Assembly: GCF_051020975.1 (NCBI RefSeq)
Contig: NW_027478162.1
Location: 16,864,001 to 16,928,000, forward strand
DNA length: 64,000 bases
Direction: 5' to 3'
Source: Osmia lignaria lignaria
Lineage: Eukaryota; Arthropoda; Insecta; Hymenoptera; Megachilidae
The position numbers and the translations under genes are program-made. Positions 60,191 to 64,000 of the stretch are shown in pieces. The number at the start of each line of letters is the position of its first letter. The first letter of the stretch is position 1. The notes beneath the pieces were generated by a model. It had not been told where the DNA came from, did not search any database, and saw nothing but the letters and a program-made list of their open reading frames with translations.

Positions 60191-63100
60191 TCTGCACTAT
60201 TGCGAGCTGTAAATGCCACTTCCAGCTTAGCTGTGCAGAAGAAGAACAACAAGAAGAAGAAATATCTCGAAATATGTCCGTCAGGCCCCTGCCCTTGAGA
60301 TATATCTGCAAATATCTCGGAAACGAAGCGAGCTATGGCAAAATGTTGAGAGACCTTTTTTGTAGAGAATTATGTTTCCTACAATTTATGTTCTATGATA
60401 TTTTTTGATCAGAAGCGTAGTTTTCGAGATATATCGAGATATTTAAAAGTTCCGAAGCCGCACCAACATAATAGAGATACAGAAACACCGTGGCCCCTTT
60501 CTTTGAGATAACTCTGCAATAGTGCGAGCCGCAAATGCCACTTCCAGCTTAGCTGTGCAGAAGAAGAACAACAAGAAGAAGAAATATCTCGAAATATGTC
60601 CGTCAGGCCCCTTCCCTTGAGATAAATCTGCAAATATCTCGGAAACGAAGCGAGCTATGGCAAAATGTTAAGAGACCTTTTTTGTAGAGAATTAAGTTTC
60701 CTACTTTTTATGTTCTATGATATTTTTTGATCAGATGCGTAGTTCTCGAGATATATCAAGATATTTAAAAGTTCCGAAGCCGCACCAACATAATAGAGAT
60801 ACAGAAACACCGTGCCCCTTTCTTTGAGATAACTCTGCACTAGTGCGAGCCGTAAATGCCACTTCCAGCTTAGCTGTGCAGAAGAAGAACAACAAGAAGA
60901 AGAAATATCTCGAAATATGTCCGTCAGGCCCCTTCCCTTGAGATAAATCTGCAAATATCTCGGAAACGAAGCGAGCTATGGCAAAATGTTAAGAGACCTT
61001 TTTTGTAGAGAATTAAGTTTCCTACTTTTTATGTTCTATGATATTTTTTGATCAGATGCGTAGTTCTCGAGATATATCAAGATATTTAAAAGTTCCGAAG
61101 CCGCACCAACATAATAGAGATACAGAAACACCGTGGCTCCTTTCTTTGAGATAACTCTGCACTATTGCGAGCTGGAAATGCCACTTCCAGTTTAGCTGTG
61201 GAGAAGAAGAACAACAAGAAGAAGAAATATCTCGAAATATGTCCGTTAGGCCCCTTCCCTTGAGATAAATCTGCAAATATCTCGGAAACGAAGCGAGCTA
61301 TGGCAAAATGTTAAGAGACCTTTTTTGTAGAGAATTAAGTTTCCTACTTTTTATGTTCTATGATATTTTTTGATCAGATGCGTAGTTCTCGAGATATATC
61401 AAGATATTTAAAAGTTCCGAAGCCGCACCAACATAATAGAGATACAGAAACACCGTGGCCCCTTTCTTTGAGATAACTCTGCACTATTGCGAGCTGCAAA
61501 TGCCACTTCCAGTTTAGCTGTGCAGAAGAAGAACAACAAGAAGAAGAAATATCTCGAAATATGTCCGTTAGGCCCCTTCCCTTGAGATAAATCTGCAAAT
61601 ATCTCGGAAACGAAGCGAGCTATGGCAAAATGTTAAGAGACCTTTTTTGTAGAGAATTAAGTTTCCTACTTTTTATGTTCTATGATGTTTTTTGATCAGA
61701 TGCGTAGTTCTCGAGATATATCAAGATATTTAAAAGTTCCGAAGCCGCACCAACATAATAGAGATACAGAAACACCGTGGCCCCTTTCTTTGAGATAACT
61801 CTGCACTATTGCGAGCTGCAAATGCCACTTCCAGCTTAGCTGTGCAGAGGAAGAACAACAAGAAAAAGAAGTATCTCGAAATATGTCCGTCAGGCCCGTT
61901 CCTTTGAGCTGAATCTGCAAATATCTCGGAAACGAAGCGAGCTATGGCAAAATGTTAAGAGACGTTTTTTGTAGAGAATTATGTTTCCTACAATTTATGT
62001 TCTATGATATTTTTCAATCAGAAGCGTAGTTTTCGAGATATATCGAGATATTTAAAAGTTCCGAAGCCGCACCAACATAATAGAGATACAGAAACACCGT
62101 GGCCCCTTTCTTTGAGATAACTCTGCAATAGTGCGAGCCGCAAATGCCACTTCCAGCTTAGCTGTGCAGAAGAAGAACAACAAGAAGAAGAAATATCTCG
62201 AAATATGTCCGTCAGGCCCCTTCCCTTGAGATAAATCTGCAAATATCTCGGAAACGAAGCGAGCTATGGCAAAATGTTAAGAGACCTTTTTTGTAGAGAA
62301 TTAAGTTTCCTACTTTTTATGTTCTATGATATTTTTTGATCAGATGCGTAGTTCTCGAGATATATCAAGATATTTAAAAGTTCCGAAGCCGCACCAACAT
62401 AATAGAGATACAGAAACACCGTGGCCCCTTTCTTCGAGATAACTCTGCACTATTGCGAGCTGCAAATGCCACTTCCAGCTTAGCTGTGCAGAGGAAGAAC
62501 AACAAGAAAAAGAAGTATCTCGAAATATGTCCGTCAGGCCCGTTCCTTTGAGCTGAATCTGCAAATATCTCGGAAACGAAGCGAGCTATGGCAAAATGTT
62601 AAGAGACGTTTTTTGTAGAGAATTATGTTTCCTACAATTTATGTTCTATGATATTTTTTGATCAGAAGCATAGTTTTCGAGATATATCGAGATATTTAAA
62701 AGTTCCGAAGCCGCACCAACATAATAGAGATACAGAAACACCGTGGCCCCTTTCTTTGAGATAACTCTGCACTAGTGCGAGCCGCAAATGCCACTTCCAG
62801 CTTAGCTGTGCAGAAGAAGAACAACAAGAAGAAGAAATATCTCGAAATATGTCCGTCAGGCCCCTTCCCTTGAGATAAATCTGCAAATATCTCGGAAACG
62901 AAGCGAGCTATGGCAAAATGTTAAGAGACCTTTTTTGTAGAGAACTAAGTTTCCTACTTTTTAAGTTCTATGATATTTTTTGATCAGAAGCGTAGTTTTC
63001 GAGATATATCGAGATATTTAAAAGTTCCGAAGCCGCACCAACATAATAGAGATACAGAAACACCGTGGCCCCTTTCTTTGAGATAACTCTGCAATAGTGC

Positions 63101-63750
63101 GAGCCGCAAATGCCACTTCCAGCTTAGCTGTGCAGAAGAAGAACAACAAGAAGAAGAAATATCTCGAAATATGTCCGTCAGGCCCCTTCCCTTGAGATAA
63201 ATCTGCAAATATCTCGGAAACGAAGCGAGCTATCGCAAAATGTTAAGAGACCTTTTTTGTAGAGAATTAAGTTTCCTACTTTTTATGTTCTATGATATTT
63301 TTTGATCAGATGCGTAGTTCTCGAGATATATCAAGATATTTAAAAGTTCCGAAGCCGCACCAACATAATAGAGATACAGAAACACCGTGGCCCCTTTCTT
63401 TGAGATAACTCTGCACTAGTGCGAGCCGTAAATGCCACTTCCAGCTTAGCTGTGCAGAAGAAGAACAACAAGAAGAAGAAATATCTCGAAATATGTCCGT
63501 CAGGCCCCTTCCCTTGAGATAAATCTGCAAATATCTCGGAAACGAAGCGAGCTATGGCAAAATGTTAAGAGACCTTTTTTGTAGGGAATTAAGTTTCCTA
63601 CTTTTTATGTTCTATGATATTTTCTGATCAGATGCGTAGTTCTCGAGATATATCAAGATATTTAAAAGTTCCGAAGCCGCACCAACATAATAGAGATACA
63701 GAAACACCGTGGCTCCTTTCTTTGAGATAACTCTGCACTATTGCGAGCTG
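60191..63750 (+). repeat. 11-monomer HOR, copy B
   Basis: It repeats every tag of copy A. I noticed only two differences by eye: GAGCTGAATC near 61911 (GAGTTGAATC in copy A) and CCAACATAATAG near 63681 (CCAGCATAATAG at the equivalent site near 60140). The copy boundary lies between the CGTGGCTCC variant near 60172 and base 60210. The match to copy A ends at 63751. Confidence 0.95.
60729..61049 (+). repeat. 321-bp monomer (one G lost), copy B
   Basis: It has the same ACCGTGCCCC loss near 60810 as the monomer at 57188, 3,541 bp upstream. A shared loss of this kind is a strong marker that the two blocks are one duplication. Confidence 0.95.
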
Positions 63751-63947
63751 GAAATGCCACTTCCAGTTTAGCTGTGCAGAAGAAGAACAACAAGAAGAAG
63801 AAATATCTCGAAATATGTCCGTTAGGCCCCTTCCCTTGAGATAAATCTGCAAATATCTCGGAAACGAAGCGAGCTATGGCAAAATGTTAAGAGACCTTTT
63901 TTGTAGAGAATTAAGTTTCCTACTTTTTATGTTCTATGATATTTTTA

Positions 63948-64000
63948 GATCAGATGCGTAGTTCTCGAGATATATCAAGATATTTAAAAGTTCCGAAGCC
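63948..64000 (+). repeat. Partial satellite monomer at right edge
   Basis: The last 53 bases are the start of another monomer, of the GATGCG / TTCTCG / ATCAAG head type. The array therefore continues beyond the window. The preceding T-run is interrupted (ATTTTTAGATCAG), a private variant. Confidence 0.95.

Larger units (their letters stand above)
1..64000. repeat. Satellite DNA array, 322-bp monomer, about 199 copies
   Basis: The same roughly 322-bp sequence repeats head to tail in one orientation from the first to the last base, with no unique interruption. Counting from each GATCAG (GATGAG at 32395; AATCAG at 58474 and 62015) gives 198 full monomers between 214 and 63947. Of these, 188 are 322 bp, eight are 321, one is 323 and one is 307, which accounts exactly for the span. 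Monomers differ mainly by substitutions at a limited set of variable positions. Such arrays are known from eukaryotic heterochromatin, often at centromeres; that location is inference here. No gene is present, and stretches not listed separately contain only ordinary monomers. Confidence 0.99.

Noticed and set aside
1..64000. CRISPR array or spaced direct repeats
   Set aside because: Repeats are contiguous, 322 bp long and without unique spacers; no cas genes are present.
1..64000. Transposon or LTR origin of the repeat unit
   Set aside because: No terminal inverted repeats, LTR boundaries, target-site duplications or transposase or reverse transcriptase coding sequence could be seen. An older origin from a mobile element cannot be excluded.

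Overview
The whole 64 kb is one uninterrupted tandem array of a 322-bp satellite DNA. Taking GATCAG as the monomer start, there are 198 complete monomers (214 to 63947) and a partial monomer at each end, so both array borders lie outside the window. I see no protein-coding gene, RNA gene, transposon, CRISPR array or unique spacer anywhere. The consensus is about 39% G+C by hand count and has about 11 CpG per monomer, close to random expectation. Array size, the 322-bp period and higher-order structure point to a eukaryote, probably an invertebrate with little CpG methylation, and to pericentromeric, centromeric or other heterochromatin. I do not recognise the satellite family and cannot name the species.

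The array is a patchwork of higher-order repeats (HORs), in which blocks of several different monomers are themselves repeated. From left to right: a 17-monomer HOR in two nearly identical copies (about 34-5507 and 5508-10981); a reshuffled tail of that HOR (11484-13095); loosely ordered monomers (13096-15348); an 8-monomer HOR called A-H here, with 8-, 8-, 5-, 10- and 5-monomer versions (15349-26922); an 8/9-monomer HOR (26923-32394); loosely ordered monomers (32395-36479); segments repeated at 10-monomer and 3-monomer distances (36480-40891); segments repeated at 14-monomer and 3-monomer distances (41290-48568); a 7-monomer HOR with two copies plus a shifted third fragment (49265-54378); loosely ordered monomers (54379-56649); and an 11-monomer HOR in two nearly identical copies (about 56650-63750).

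Monomer length is very constant: 188 of 198 are exactly 322 bp, eight are 321, one is 323 and one is 307. Several rare length changes are carried along inside HOR copies and act as markers of block duplication. Many monomers are visible chimeras of two monomer types, so unequal crossover or gene conversion, usually in register, is the process written into this DNA. The monomer itself contains a diverged internal duplication. The recurrent 74-codon minus-strand reading frame begins at TTG rather than ATG, is not a credible eukaryotic gene, and is treated as a by-product of the repeat. I found no evidence for an undescribed protein-based system; the interest lies in the array architecture.
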